Source of the DNA: Sulfurimonas sp.
GTDB taxonomy: Bacteria > Campylobacterota > Campylobacteria > Campylobacterales > Sulfurimonadaceae
Direction: 5' to 3'
DNA: 37,059 nucleotides
Assembly: GCA_027019335.1 (NCBI GenBank)
Contig: JALUWV010000089.1
Coordinates: 1-37,059, forward strand
Shown here one piece after another: positions 14,412 through 22,441 of the stretch. Made by a program: the position numbers and the translations under genes. Below the pieces are notes generated by a model. The model was not told the DNA's origin. It was given only the letters and a program-made list of their open reading frames with translations, and ran no database searches. The stretch's first letter is position 1. Each line of letters begins with the position of its first letter.

Positions 14412-16512
14412 TCATATCGGAGTTTACCCACTTATCTCTATCTATAACATTGTTGCCATCTTGGGTAATCGCGAGTTTCTTTTTAGAAAGCCCCTCATAC
14501 ATATTCATCAGAGATTGTATCTCACAATCACTTCCAAAAATATCTATATAGGAGTAGATAATATTTTGCGCTCCAGCAAAACTACGTTTTGCTAAATAGG
14601 CTTTGATTTTTGAATGGAAACTTACTCTGAGTAAATCCCCTATTCTACTTTTGCGTGTGTTTACAAGGATGAGTGTACTCAATGTTTTTTTAATAGCACT
14701 TGGATTTGCTTTAAGTGCATACTCTTCACAGGTGTTCATGAGTTCAATCCAGTGCTTGTTGAGAAGCACCCCTAGCTCTGTAATATTAAGATGGTAGTAG
14801 GTATCTAAAAGTTCATAGCAAGCTTTAAAATCATTATTTTTATAAGCATTTTTGAGTTGTGCCATCTCTTGGAGTCGATAGTGTAATTTTTTGAGGTCAT
14901 GTTTGAGTGATGGTGTTGTTCTGAGTTGTTGTAACAGCTCTTTTGCTTGTAAAAGTTTCCCTTCATGGATGAGACGCTCTATTTTTCGAAGACTTTTATC
15001 AGTACTATTGTTGAGAACAATATAGGTTGGTGTTGCTTGAAAGTTTGGATACTTTACGAGAAGTTCTTCAAGTGTTTGAAAATCTTTTGTATCGATGGCT
15101 TTGAGAAACTGTATATAATCTTTATCTTCACGTAGAAGTAAGGAGATGATTTCTCTTTTGGAAGTAATCGTGATGTACTCATCAAGAAGTACTTGTGCAT
15201 TGCCTACATTTCCCATGAGAACATGACGTTGTGCATTGCTAAAGTTCTCTACCCAAACAGCTTCAATTTTGACAAAGAGAGGCGAGAGTTTGAGTGGTGG
15301 ATGTTTTTCAGCCATAGCATAGGCAAGGGCATATTTCTTTCCTAAGTATATCATCTTAAAACGACTATACTCTTCAAAAGCAGTGAAGAGTGCAGAAATC
15401 TGCCGTTTTTTGGAAGGAATATCTTTTACCGTTGTGAGAGTTTTCATCGCAAGCGGTTTGTTTTGGCTGACTAAAGCTGCTGCTGCTTCTTCATACAGAC
15501 TATTAAAGCGTTTTTCAAGGAGTTTGTACTCTCGTGAATATCGTAATGTAAATTCATTTTCCACGAGTTCATAAGCTTGAGGGATTTCATTGTAGATGAG
15601 AGCATTACGGAGTTTTTTTGTACTTGTGAGCTTTACTTCCTTCACCGTTTGGTTGTTAAGAGCAACCAGCATCATATCCTCATTGACTAAGAGCATTTGT
15701 GTTGTTTTTGCTGGAAATTGCACATATTTTACTTGTGCGACTTTTGCATCTTCAATATCTATGAGACTGATATAATTTTCGTTGCCAAGCAGTGCAACAA
15801 ATCGGGGGTTTGGCATACTTATGATTTGTTGTATATTATGAAATGGGGCATCTATCTTTACATTTTTTTTAGAGTCGAGTAAATCATGAATGATAATATT
15901 GCCCATAACATCTCCACTAATAACTTGAGTGGTATCAAGAAAATGCAGAGCATTGATTCGGTTACCACCTTCGAGTAATGTTTTTCTTGTTGCATGGGCA
16001 AAAACATCAAAAAGATAGAGTGCACCCCCGTGACCACTAGAGACCAAATAATTTTCATAAACAGCAAAGGCACTCACATAACTGTTAGTTTCTCGTTTGT
16101 TTGCAGGGATAAAGGAACAAATACGGGCGAGTTGTGCAGAGTTATTGTAGCGGTATTGGAGGACTCTTCCTCTGTCTGTACCTGCAATAATATACTTATC
16201 ACAAAAGATAAGTTTCTGCACGATAGCCTTAGCAACTTTAATGGTTTTGATAATTTTTTTCGTATGTAAACTCACGATATAAATAGCATTTTTTGTAGCA
16301 AAAGCCATTAGTGTGGAGTCATGATTAAAACAAAATGCCGTAGAGTCTGCTGAGATTTCCTCAAATTTAATCCGTTGTTTTGTCTTAAACTCAGGTAACT
16401 CAAGCAGACGAATCCCATGATAAACACTCGAATAAGCAATAGTATCTTTATTTAAAAGTGCTAAGGAAGTAATGTCTGAACGTTCTTTAAATGCTTCTGT
16501 AGCTATTGGCAT
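14398..16512 (-). CDS. Beta-propeller plus alpha-solenoid protein of unknown function
   Basis: A 704-residue protein without signal peptide or membrane segments, so probably cytoplasmic. Residues about 1-300 show repeated WD40/propeller-like blades of about 40 residues, for example IYIVSLHTKKIIKTIK, IIAGTDRGRVLQY, LVSSGHGGALYLFDVF and VISGDVMGNIIIHDLL. Residues about 310-660 are almost wholly helical and charged, with TPR/solenoid-like pairs such as HEGKLLQAKELLQQL and NDFKACYELLDTYYHL. This order resembles the propeller-solenoid design of eukaryotic coat and intraflagellar transport proteins, but that is an architectural likeness and not evidence of homology. It lies 45 bases downstream of the metal permease gene, possibly in the same transcript, and its 3' end overlaps fliI. 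I cannot name a function. Confidence 0.8.
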   Translation of the reverse strand: MPIATEAFKERSDITSLALLNKDTIAYSSVYHGIRLLELPEFKTKQRIKFEEISADSTAFCFNHDSTLMAFATKNAIYIVSLHTKKIIKTIKVAKAIVQKLIFCDKYIIAGTDRGRVLQYRYNNSAQLARICSFIPANKRETNSYVSAFAVYENYLVSSGHGGALYLFDVFAHATRKTLLEGGNRINALHFLDTTQVISGDVMGNIIIHDLLDSKKNVKIDAPFHNIQQIISMPNPRFVALLGNENYISLIDIEDAKVAQVKYVQFPAKTTQMLLVNEDMMLVALNNQTVKEVKLTSTKKLRNALIYNEIPQAYELVENEFTLRYSREYKLLEKRFNSLYEEAAAALVSQNKPLAMKTLTTVKDIPSKKRQISALFTAFEEYSRFKMIYLGKKYALAYAMAEKHPPLKLSPLFVKIEAVWVENFSNAQRHVLMGNVGNAQVLLDEYITITSKREIISLLLREDKDYIQFLKAIDTKDFQTLEELLVKYPNFQATPTYIVLNNSTDKSLRKIERLIHEGKLLQAKELLQQLRTTPSLKHDLKKLHYRLQEMAQLKNAYKNNDFKACYELLDTYYHLNITELGVLLNKHWIELMNTCEEYALKANPSAIKKTLSTLILVNTRKSRIGDLLRVSFHSKIKAYLAKRSFAGAQNIIYSYIDIFGSDCEIQSLMNMYEGLSKKKLAITQDGNNVIDRDKWVNSDMIIRP

Positions 16513-16557
16513 GATTTTCCATAAGTATTAAGTGGCATTATTTTACCCCTCTTTAGC

Positions 16558-17292
16558 TTAATAAAAAATAGTACTCAACAAAGCCGCTAAAATAGTGACA
16601 AAAATAATGGTGTACCCTGTCGGTAAATCAAAATTATAGGAAACCAAAAGTGCTACGATAATGCTGAGTGTTCCAAAGACCCAAGCAAAGGTTAAGATTG
16701 GAAATCTTTTTTGTATGATGGCCACATAGGCAGGTGCAATGAGCAGAGCAAAAACAACTAAGACACCTGCAGATTGTACAGAAGAGGTCACAGTAAATGC
16801 AAGCATGATAAAAAATATCAACTCTTTAAGAAGCCCCTTTGTCCGTGGATAAATAAAAAACATAACTAGAGATATAGGAATGTAGATGCTTGCATCGAGG
16901 AGTAAATCTTGCTCGGAGGTGAAGAGTATATCGGCTGCACTCAGTTTTGAAAAAAGCTCCATGCCTTCAGAACTTTTTGCCAAGATTAACATAATAGAGG
17001 AGATACCAAGCGCATAGAGTAAACCGATAAATGCTTCTACATTTTGCACCCGTTTTGTTGCCCAAGTGATAAGTAGAGCAGCGAAAGTAGCAAATAGAAG
17101 AGTGAGTGGCGTTTGGTATGCCCCACCTAAAAAAGCAACACTCAAAGCCATCCCAATGGCTGCGATTTGCCCTATGGCTAAGTCGGTAAAGATGACACCG
17201 CGTTTGATAATCTCCACACCAAAAATGGCATGGATATAAACGAGTAAAATCGCTAGAACAAACGCAGGCCAAAGCAAGGTAATTAGTTGCAT
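16558..17292 (-). CDS. Metal (zinc/manganese) ABC transporter permease, ZnuB-like, without its own ATPase gene
   Basis: A 244-residue integral membrane protein with about seven hydrophobic segments, of the ABC-3 (ZnuB/TroC) type. The cytoplasmic loop GVEIIKRGVIFTDLAIGQIAA corresponds to the family segment that docks the ATPase, though its wording differs from the ZnuB at 34246. The late conserved helix VQSAGVLVVFALLIAPAY matches the family. It overlaps the upstream ZnuA-like gene by 10 bases. No ABC ATPase gene occurs in this cluster. It may share the ZnuC at 33464, which is an inference. Confidence 0.85.
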   Translation of the reverse strand: MQLITLLWPAFVLAILLVYIHAIFGVEIIKRGVIFTDLAIGQIAAIGMALSVAFLGGAYQTPLTLLFATFAALLITWATKRVQNVEAFIGLLYALGISSIMLILAKSSEGMELFSKLSAADILFTSEQDLLLDASIYIPISLVMFFIYPRTKGLLKELIFFIMLAFTVTSSVQSAGVLVVFALLIAPAYVAIIQKRFPILTFAWVFGTLSIIVALLVSYNFDLPTGYTIIFVTILAALLSTIFY

Positions 17293-18164
17293 ATTCTTTT
17301 GCCGATGATGTTGTAAAAATTTTCTAAAGTATCGCTTCCTTTGACTGCACGAATGTCATGAGGAATGATTTGTACTTTTGCTCCTGTCTTGCTTGCGATA
17401 AACGCAGCTGTTTTTTGCTCATGGTAGACATCTTGTAAAATTGTTTTCACATGGTTTTGTCGCATACTCATAATGAGGGCTAAAGTATGTTTTGAACTCG
17501 GTGAAATCCCTGGAAGAGGTTCAATGTTACCAATACTTTGTATGTCGTAGCGTTTGAGAAAATAGTTATAGAGTTCATGGTACTGCACAACTTTTTTCCC
17601 TTGACACATCTGCATTTTTGTATCAAAATTTTGTAGATATCTTTGCCATTTTTTTTGAAAAACATTGAAATTTTCTTGATATATTTTTTCATTTTCAGGG
17701 TCAAGTTGTATGAGCTTTTTTTTGATGGCTTCTGCCATAACGAGGACTTGATTGGGGTCTGTTGAGAAGTGCGGATTTCCTTGTGCATGGACATCGCCAA
17801 AGGCACGAGAGACAGAACTAGGGACATCTATCATGCTGATGTAGTGAGACATATCTAAAAGACCTTTCGCTCCATTTTGAATTTTTGCATTATTTGCGGC
17901 TCTTAGAAGCGGTGGCAACCAACCAAGTTCTAAACCTCCTCCATTCATGATGAGCAAATCAGCACGGCGGAGTTTTGCGATAAGTGAGGGTTTTGGTACG
18001 ATAAAGTGCGGGTCATATTTGGAACTTCCAAGTACTGTGACATTGACTAAATCGCCACCAATCTTTTGTGTAATCAAACCCATAGTTGAGTATGTTGTAT
18101 CGACTCGTAGTGAGGCAAAAAGGAAACCTTGTAACAAAATCGTAAGTAGTAGTAGTTTTTTCAT
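17283..18164 (-). CDS. Metal ABC transporter substrate-binding protein (ZnuA/TroA family)
   Basis: A 293-residue periplasmic protein with an N-terminal signal peptide (MKKLLLLTILLQGFLFAS). The cluster A-I metal ligands are visible: H53 in KYDPHF, H132 in GNPHFSTDP, H196 in QYHELYNYF, and an acidic residue near QDVYHE. The His-rich loop common in high-affinity ZnuA proteins is absent, so zinc versus manganese cannot be settled. It lies eight bases after an outer-membrane protein gene and overlaps the permease gene, suggesting an envelope-spanning metal uptake unit. Confidence 0.88.
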   Translation of the reverse strand: MKKLLLLTILLQGFLFASLRVDTTYSTMGLITQKIGGDLVNVTVLGSSKYDPHFIVPKPSLIAKLRRADLLIMNGGGLELGWLPPLLRAANNAKIQNGAKGLLDMSHYISMIDVPSSVSRAFGDVHAQGNPHFSTDPNQVLVMAEAIKKKLIQLDPENEKIYQENFNVFQKKWQRYLQNFDTKMQMCQGKKVVQYHELYNYFLKRYDIQSIGNIEPLPGISPSSKHTLALIMSMRQNHVKTILQDVYHEQKTAAFIASKTGAKVQIIPHDIRAVKGSDTLENFYNIIGKRICN

Positions 18165-18173
18165 AATCTTCTC

Positions 18174-19448
18174 CTAATAGTTGTGTGCGCCATGCGCACC
18201 AGCTGCAATGTTTAAACTTAATGAAATCTCATTTATATCTTTTCTCTCTCCTTCGATAACTTTTGTTCTGTCATAACTGTATTGGAGTCTTAAACGTGAC
18301 ATAGGAAATGGATGATAGTCAATTTTCGCAGTGTATCTATCTAGGTTACTTGTATCAACACCACTATAAGCTGAGAGGTCTGTGTCATTTTTCAAAATAG
18401 TATCATAACGAACACCTGCATACCAGTTGTTGTTGTATTGGTAGATAAGTTCTGAGTAGAGTCCTGACTGTTTATCTGTTCTTGTGCTTAATTTTTTGTC
18501 TCTTTGTAAAAATTCACTTTGCCAAACTAAAGAGGAGTAACTCCCAAGCTGATTACGAAGTGTTAAGTCAAGACCATATATGTTTGTAGGGTTTGTAACA
18601 TTGTTATCATAGTTATCCCCATGAGCTATGCTTACTCCTCCTAAAACAGATAAATCATCACGAATATCTACACTACTTTTAAGATAGCCGACATAGAGAT
18701 GTCTGTTCTGTGTATCCGCTCCAAAACTTCTACTGTTTGTTCCAGCAAAGGCTTCAACTCCTGCCATGATGTAAGTATCGGTTGGTGCGACCCATTGGGC
18801 TTGGATACCAGCATCACTGATTCCATCAGGACCAAAGAGAGATTTGTAAATGATAGGTTGTGTGTCAAACTGCCAAACATGTTGGTGTTTAGAGTTGATA
18901 CGACCAAAATCACTTTTAAATGTTCCTACTTTTATTTGTATGCCATAGGGAATAGCACGAGTTTTAACAAAAGCCTCTTCTATCGCAAAGGCAGCAGGAC
19001 TTAGATGAAAGATAGCAAAAGCATCAAAATAGGGGTCAACAGTAGAGCGAAGGGCTACTTCTGCATAGTTGAAGTTAAAACCATCATTTTTGTTAAATGG
19101 CAATTCACCAGTAGCCCCAATATTGTTGATAAATCCAGGGATGTCATAAGTTGTATAGTTACTATTTTTTACATTTCTGTCTAACGCTGACATATTGAGT
19201 ATAAATGCCATATCTGGCAAGTAAGCATTTTGTGAAAAACTTGCACTTGTATTGACATTTTTTATGGCTGCTTGTTGTTGTACTGTATGGACTACTTTTT
19301 TTTGTTTGACTTCAAGTGCCTCAATACGAGTGAGTAACTTTTGGGTAATTTTTTGTTGTTGGAGGAGTTGTTGTTTGAGCATCTCCACTTCACTATCTGC
19401 AAGTAAACTTGTAAAAGCAAAAAGTGATAATAGCAATTTTTTTTGCAT
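18174..19448 (-). CDS. Outer-membrane beta-barrel protein with N-terminal coiled coil, probably a metal-uptake porin
   Basis: A 424-residue protein: signal peptide (about 1-17, ending SLLAD), a Gln/Lys-rich coiled-coil segment (about 19-60), then alternating amphipathic strands rich in Tyr, Trp and Asn that suggest a barrel. Examples are YVGYLKSSVDIRDDLSVLGG and NNWYAGVRYDTIL. It ends GAHGAHNY with a terminal aromatic, as outer-membrane proteins often do. The N-terminal coiled coil followed by a barrel is similar to porins of the OprP/DcaP type. No TonB box or plug is evident. Its place between a His-rich small protein and a ZnuA-like protein suggests metal passage, which is inferred. Confidence 0.75.
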   Translation of the reverse strand: MQKKLLLSLFAFTSLLADSEVEMLKQQLLQQQKITQKLLTRIEALEVKQKKVVHTVQQQAAIKNVNTSASFSQNAYLPDMAFILNMSALDRNVKNSNYTTYDIPGFINNIGATGELPFNKNDGFNFNYAEVALRSTVDPYFDAFAIFHLSPAAFAIEEAFVKTRAIPYGIQIKVGTFKSDFGRINSKHQHVWQFDTQPIIYKSLFGPDGISDAGIQAQWVAPTDTYIMAGVEAFAGTNSRSFGADTQNRHLYVGYLKSSVDIRDDLSVLGGVSIAHGDNYDNNVTNPTNIYGLDLTLRNQLGSYSSLVWQSEFLQRDKKLSTRTDKQSGLYSELIYQYNNNWYAGVRYDTILKNDTDLSAYSGVDTSNLDRYTAKIDYHPFPMSRLRLQYSYDRTKVIEGERKDINEISLSLNIAAGAHGAHNY

Positions 19449-19492
19449 TATTATTCCTTTGGTAAATGATATTTGTATGGTTTTTTGGTGAA

Positions 19493-19771
19493 TTAAAGGA
19501 GTATGTGCGGAGGCGCTCTTGATTTGTAGTGGTTTTGAACAAAAGAGACGATAGAAGTCTGTAGCGGTGCAAGTGTTGCTTCGCTTTGCAAGGAGAGTTT
19601 TGTAAGGTAATGTACTTCTACAGGAGTATCAGCATTGGCGATACTCGCAGCAATAGTACAAATCTGACAATCACTATGCTGGAGTCCATCATGATGGTGG
19701 TGAAAACTCCCCATAAATGAGGCAAGCAGGAGAACAATACTAAAATACTTGCGGACAAATTGGTGTTTCAT
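19493..19771 (-). CDS. Small exported His/Cys-rich protein, DUF2946-like
   Basis: A 92-residue protein with an N-terminal hydrophobic segment (FSIVLLLASFMGS) followed at once by HHHHDGLQHSDCQIC, a likely periplasmic metal-binding motif with five His and two Cys. The C-terminus YKSRAPPHILL matches the R-(A/G)-P-P ending of DUF2946-type proteins, which are often found by copper or zinc systems. It lies 15 bases after recJ and 44 bases before the outer-membrane protein gene. A role in periplasmic metal buffering or sensing is an inference. Confidence 0.75.
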   Translation of the reverse strand: MKHQFVRKYFSIVLLLASFMGSFHHHHDGLQHSDCQICTIAASIANADTPVEVHYLTKLSLQSEATLAPLQTSIVSFVQNHYKSRAPPHILL

Positions 19772-19786
19772 AATCGAAATTATAGC

Positions 19787-21373
19787 CTAATAAATTTTAT
19801 CCACTAAGAGTTGTGGTGTGATTCTCCCGTTAAATTCATTTTTGGCAATTTTATAACTTGCAGTGATTTTTTTGTCCGCAGGCATTTCGTAGACTGTGCG
19901 AAACGCAATGAGTTCGACTGTTTTTCTTTGGTGGGGGTGTTGGCGTACTTCGATGCGCGAGTGTGATTTGTCGGCTCCCATGAGTTTGATGCTCACAACC
20001 TCTGCACTTTGAAGTAAAAAGCTTGGACGGTTATTTGCTTCTCCGTAGGGTTCAAACTCTTCGAGTAAGTCAAGGATCTTGAGGTCAATGTCTTCGGTGT
20101 TTAAGATACCTAAAACACTCTCTTTTGGGATAAAATCTTGCGGGTTTATGGCTTTAGCACTTGCATTAATCGCTGTGATAAATGCAGGGATATTTTCTTC
20201 TAACAGTCCTAACCCAGCTGCCATGGTATGCCCACCAAACTTCGTTAAGAGGTGTTCACATGATTGGATAAGCTTAAAGATACTGACTTCACCTATACTT
20301 CTTGCACTCCCTTTGGCTACACCGTTTTCTATACTCAAGACAATGGCAGGTTTGGCAAAGGTATCGACCAAACGCGAGGCGACAATACCGACAACTCCCT
20401 CATGCCAACCTTCACCTGCCACGACAGTGATAAGTGCATTCTCATCAACTGCATGTGTTGCTTCTTGGGTTGTTTGTGCTTCGGTTTCTTTGCGCAGGGT
20501 GTTGAGTTGTCCTAGAAGTTCAAACTGTTGAAATGCTCTGTTTGTATCAGGGGCGGTATAAAAATCAAGAGCAATGGAAGCATCTTCAAGGCGACCTGCA
20601 GAGTTAATGCGTGGGGCAATAGCAAATGCAATGTCTTCACTTGTAATTTTCTTTTTATTTAAAAAATCTCGAATGATAATAGATGAGGGACGAGAAGAGG
20701 TCTCTATAAGCTTTAAACCCTCTTTGACTAAGGTGCGGTTGATGTTGATAAGAGGCATAATATCTGCGATGATAGCAATGGCTAAGATGTCCAAAAACTG
20801 TTTCATGTTGATGGAGAGTCCCAGTTCTTTTTTAAGCAAACCGAGTAAAAGCCAAGCCACTTGCGCCCCACAAATCTCCTTAAAAGGGTAGTCACATTCT
20901 TCGAGTTTTGGGTCTACGATATAGAGTGCTTCTGGAAGATTTTTTGTAGGAGTATGGTGATCGGTAATGATAAGGTCAATGCCTCGTTCTTTACAGATAC
21001 TTGCAGCTGCATTGGCTGCTATGCCGTTATCGACTGTGATGACTAAATCGGCATCAATTCTCTGGAGTATACTCGGTGAAACCCCATAGCCATCCTTAAA
21101 GCGATTTGGAATGATGGCTTCGAGTGGGTAGGGAATTTGCCTAAAAAAATCAACCATAATCGCAGTGGAACTTACTCCATCCACATCATAGTCTCCAACT
21201 AACGTTATTTTTTTGTTATCTCTGATAGCTTGTGCAATCTTTTTTGCTGCATTGGGTGCATCATGAAGCAGTGCAGGATTTGGAATGTCTGAGAGTTTTT
21301 TCTCTTGAGTTTCAAATCTTTGAGAAAGAGTTTTATAGAGTTCTTGTTTTGTGATATTTTTAATTGTATGCAT
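19787..21373 (-). CDS. recJ: Single-stranded-DNA-specific 5'-3' exonuclease
   Basis: A 528-residue DHH/DHHA1 phosphoesterase used in recombinational and mismatch repair. Motif I is GDYDVDGVSS at 60-69, motif II is VDNGIA, and the DHH motif TDHHTP begins at 137 (D138/H139/H140). DHHA1-domain features are GEGWHEGVVGIVASRL and FGGHTMAAGL. The length is toward the short end of the family. A TATAAT ends five bases before the ATG with no ribosome-binding site, so the mRNA may start at or by the ATG. The metal-uptake genes follow closely on the same strand. Confidence 0.96.
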   Translation of the reverse strand: MHTIKNITKQELYKTLSQRFETQEKKLSDIPNPALLHDAPNAAKKIAQAIRDNKKITLVGDYDVDGVSSTAIMVDFFRQIPYPLEAIIPNRFKDGYGVSPSILQRIDADLVITVDNGIAANAAASICKERGIDLIITDHHTPTKNLPEALYIVDPKLEECDYPFKEICGAQVAWLLLGLLKKELGLSINMKQFLDILAIAIIADIMPLININRTLVKEGLKLIETSSRPSSIIIRDFLNKKKITSEDIAFAIAPRINSAGRLEDASIALDFYTAPDTNRAFQQFELLGQLNTLRKETEAQTTQEATHAVDENALITVVAGEGWHEGVVGIVASRLVDTFAKPAIVLSIENGVAKGSARSIGEVSIFKLIQSCEHLLTKFGGHTMAAGLGLLEENIPAFITAINASAKAINPQDFIPKESVLGILNTEDIDLKILDLLEEFEPYGEANNRPSFLLQSAEVVSIKLMGADKSHSRIEVRQHPHQRKTVELIAFRTVYEMPADKKITASYKIAKNEFNGRITPQLLVDKIY

Positions 21374-21378
21374 TTTTT

Positions 21379-21384
21379 ATTATA
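21379..21384 (-). promoter_or_regulatory. -10 box of recJ, five bases from the ATG
   Basis: TATAAT on the minus strand, followed by AAAAA and then ATG. Expected transcription start is on or beside the A of the start codon. Confidence 0.55.
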
Positions 21385-21402
21385 GCATAAGATTAAAAGG
21401 TG

Positions 21403-21408
21403 TATACT
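21403..21408 (+). promoter_or_regulatory. -10 box of the receiver/kinase operon
   Basis: TATACT 28 bases before the ATG at 21437. An AAGGA ribosome-binding site follows at 21426-21430. Confidence 0.45.
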
Positions 21409-21436
21409 TTTCTTTAGACCTATATAAGGATATTTT

Positions 21437-22441
21437 ATGTTAAGTGCAAAAGATTTAAAAGAACAGAGTTCATCTTTAAATATTTTATATGTTGAAGATG
21501 AAGAGATTTTGCGTGAAGGGATGCAAGCAACTCTTGGAAAACTATTTCAAAATCTTTATATTGCAAAAAATGGACAGGAGGCTTTTGAACTCTATAAAAA
21601 AGAACACATAGACATTGTTTTAACAGATATCAATATGCCTATTATGAATGGGATAGAACTTATTCAAAGTATTGAGACCTATGGACAATACAATAGTGCT
21701 ATTGTTGTTCTTTCTGCACATAACGAATCAAGACTTTTAACAACTTTGATTGATTTAGGGGTAGATGGCTTTTTAAATAAGCCTGTAGACAAACAAAAAT
21801 TGATTAATGTTTTGCATAAAGTATCCTTACATATCAACGAGAAACACCAGCTAGCAATGTACGAAAAGCAGATGCAGATAGATTTAGAGAGTTATATTCG
21901 CAAAAATAAAATTCTTGAACAAAAAATTAATCAGCTCGCAGCAAGTACAAATACACAAATCAAAGCAAAAACTTTAAAAAAACCAAAGAAGAAAGAGGAG
22001 TTTGAAAGTTATTATACGACACTTTTAAATGATGATATAGATGAACTCAGAGACCTCTCAGAAGAGTTAGATAATTTTATTGCGATGATGTTTCAAGGAG
22101 AAGTCCTGAATGAATCCTATTTGAATAGACTCTCTGAGGTGTATAAAAAGTATGCTGCAGTGCTGAGTGGATATACAGAATTTACAGAGATTGGAATGGC
22201 ATTGCGAAATTTTAGTATAAGTATCTTGCTCCTTGGAAGTAAGTTTTTGGAAAATATTGAACAAACAGGAATCTATTTTGAGTCTTTACAGTTGACACTT
22301 GAAAATTTCAGAACAAATGTTTGGGATAAGGAAGCAAAAGACCCTCGCTTTTATAATGCCTCTTTGTTAAACGATATTCAGCTTGTGATTGATTTTTTAG
22401 AAGAGAAAGAGATTCAAGAAAATGAAATTGAGTTTTTTTAA
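21437..22441 (+). CDS. Response regulator with C-terminal helical domain
   Basis: A 334-residue protein. Residues 1-130 form a receiver: acidic pair E20/D21, phospho-acceptor D64 in VLTDINMPIMNG, switch S93 and K115. A coiled-coil linker (about 140-180) with a basic patch follows, then a helical domain (about 180-334) without DNA-binding, GGDEF or phosphodiesterase motifs. This type of helical tail is seen in Campylobacterota regulators, but its role is unknown to me. The gene overlaps the PAS histidine kinase by 20 bases, so the kinase is its probable partner. Confidence 0.9.
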   Translation: MLSAKDLKEQSSSLNILYVEDEEILREGMQATLGKLFQNLYIAKNGQEAFELYKKEHIDIVLTDINMPIMNGIELIQSIETYGQYNSAIVVLSAHNESRLLTTLIDLGVDGFLNKPVDKQKLINVLHKVSLHINEKHQLAMYEKQMQIDLESYIRKNKILEQKINQLAASTNTQIKAKTLKKPKKKEEFESYYTTLLNDDIDELRDLSEELDNFIAMMFQGEVLNESYLNRLSEVYKKYAAVLSGYTEFTEIGMALRNFSISILLLGSKFLENIEQTGIYFESLQLTLENFRTNVWDKEAKDPRFYNASLLNDIQLVIDFLEEKEIQENEIEFF

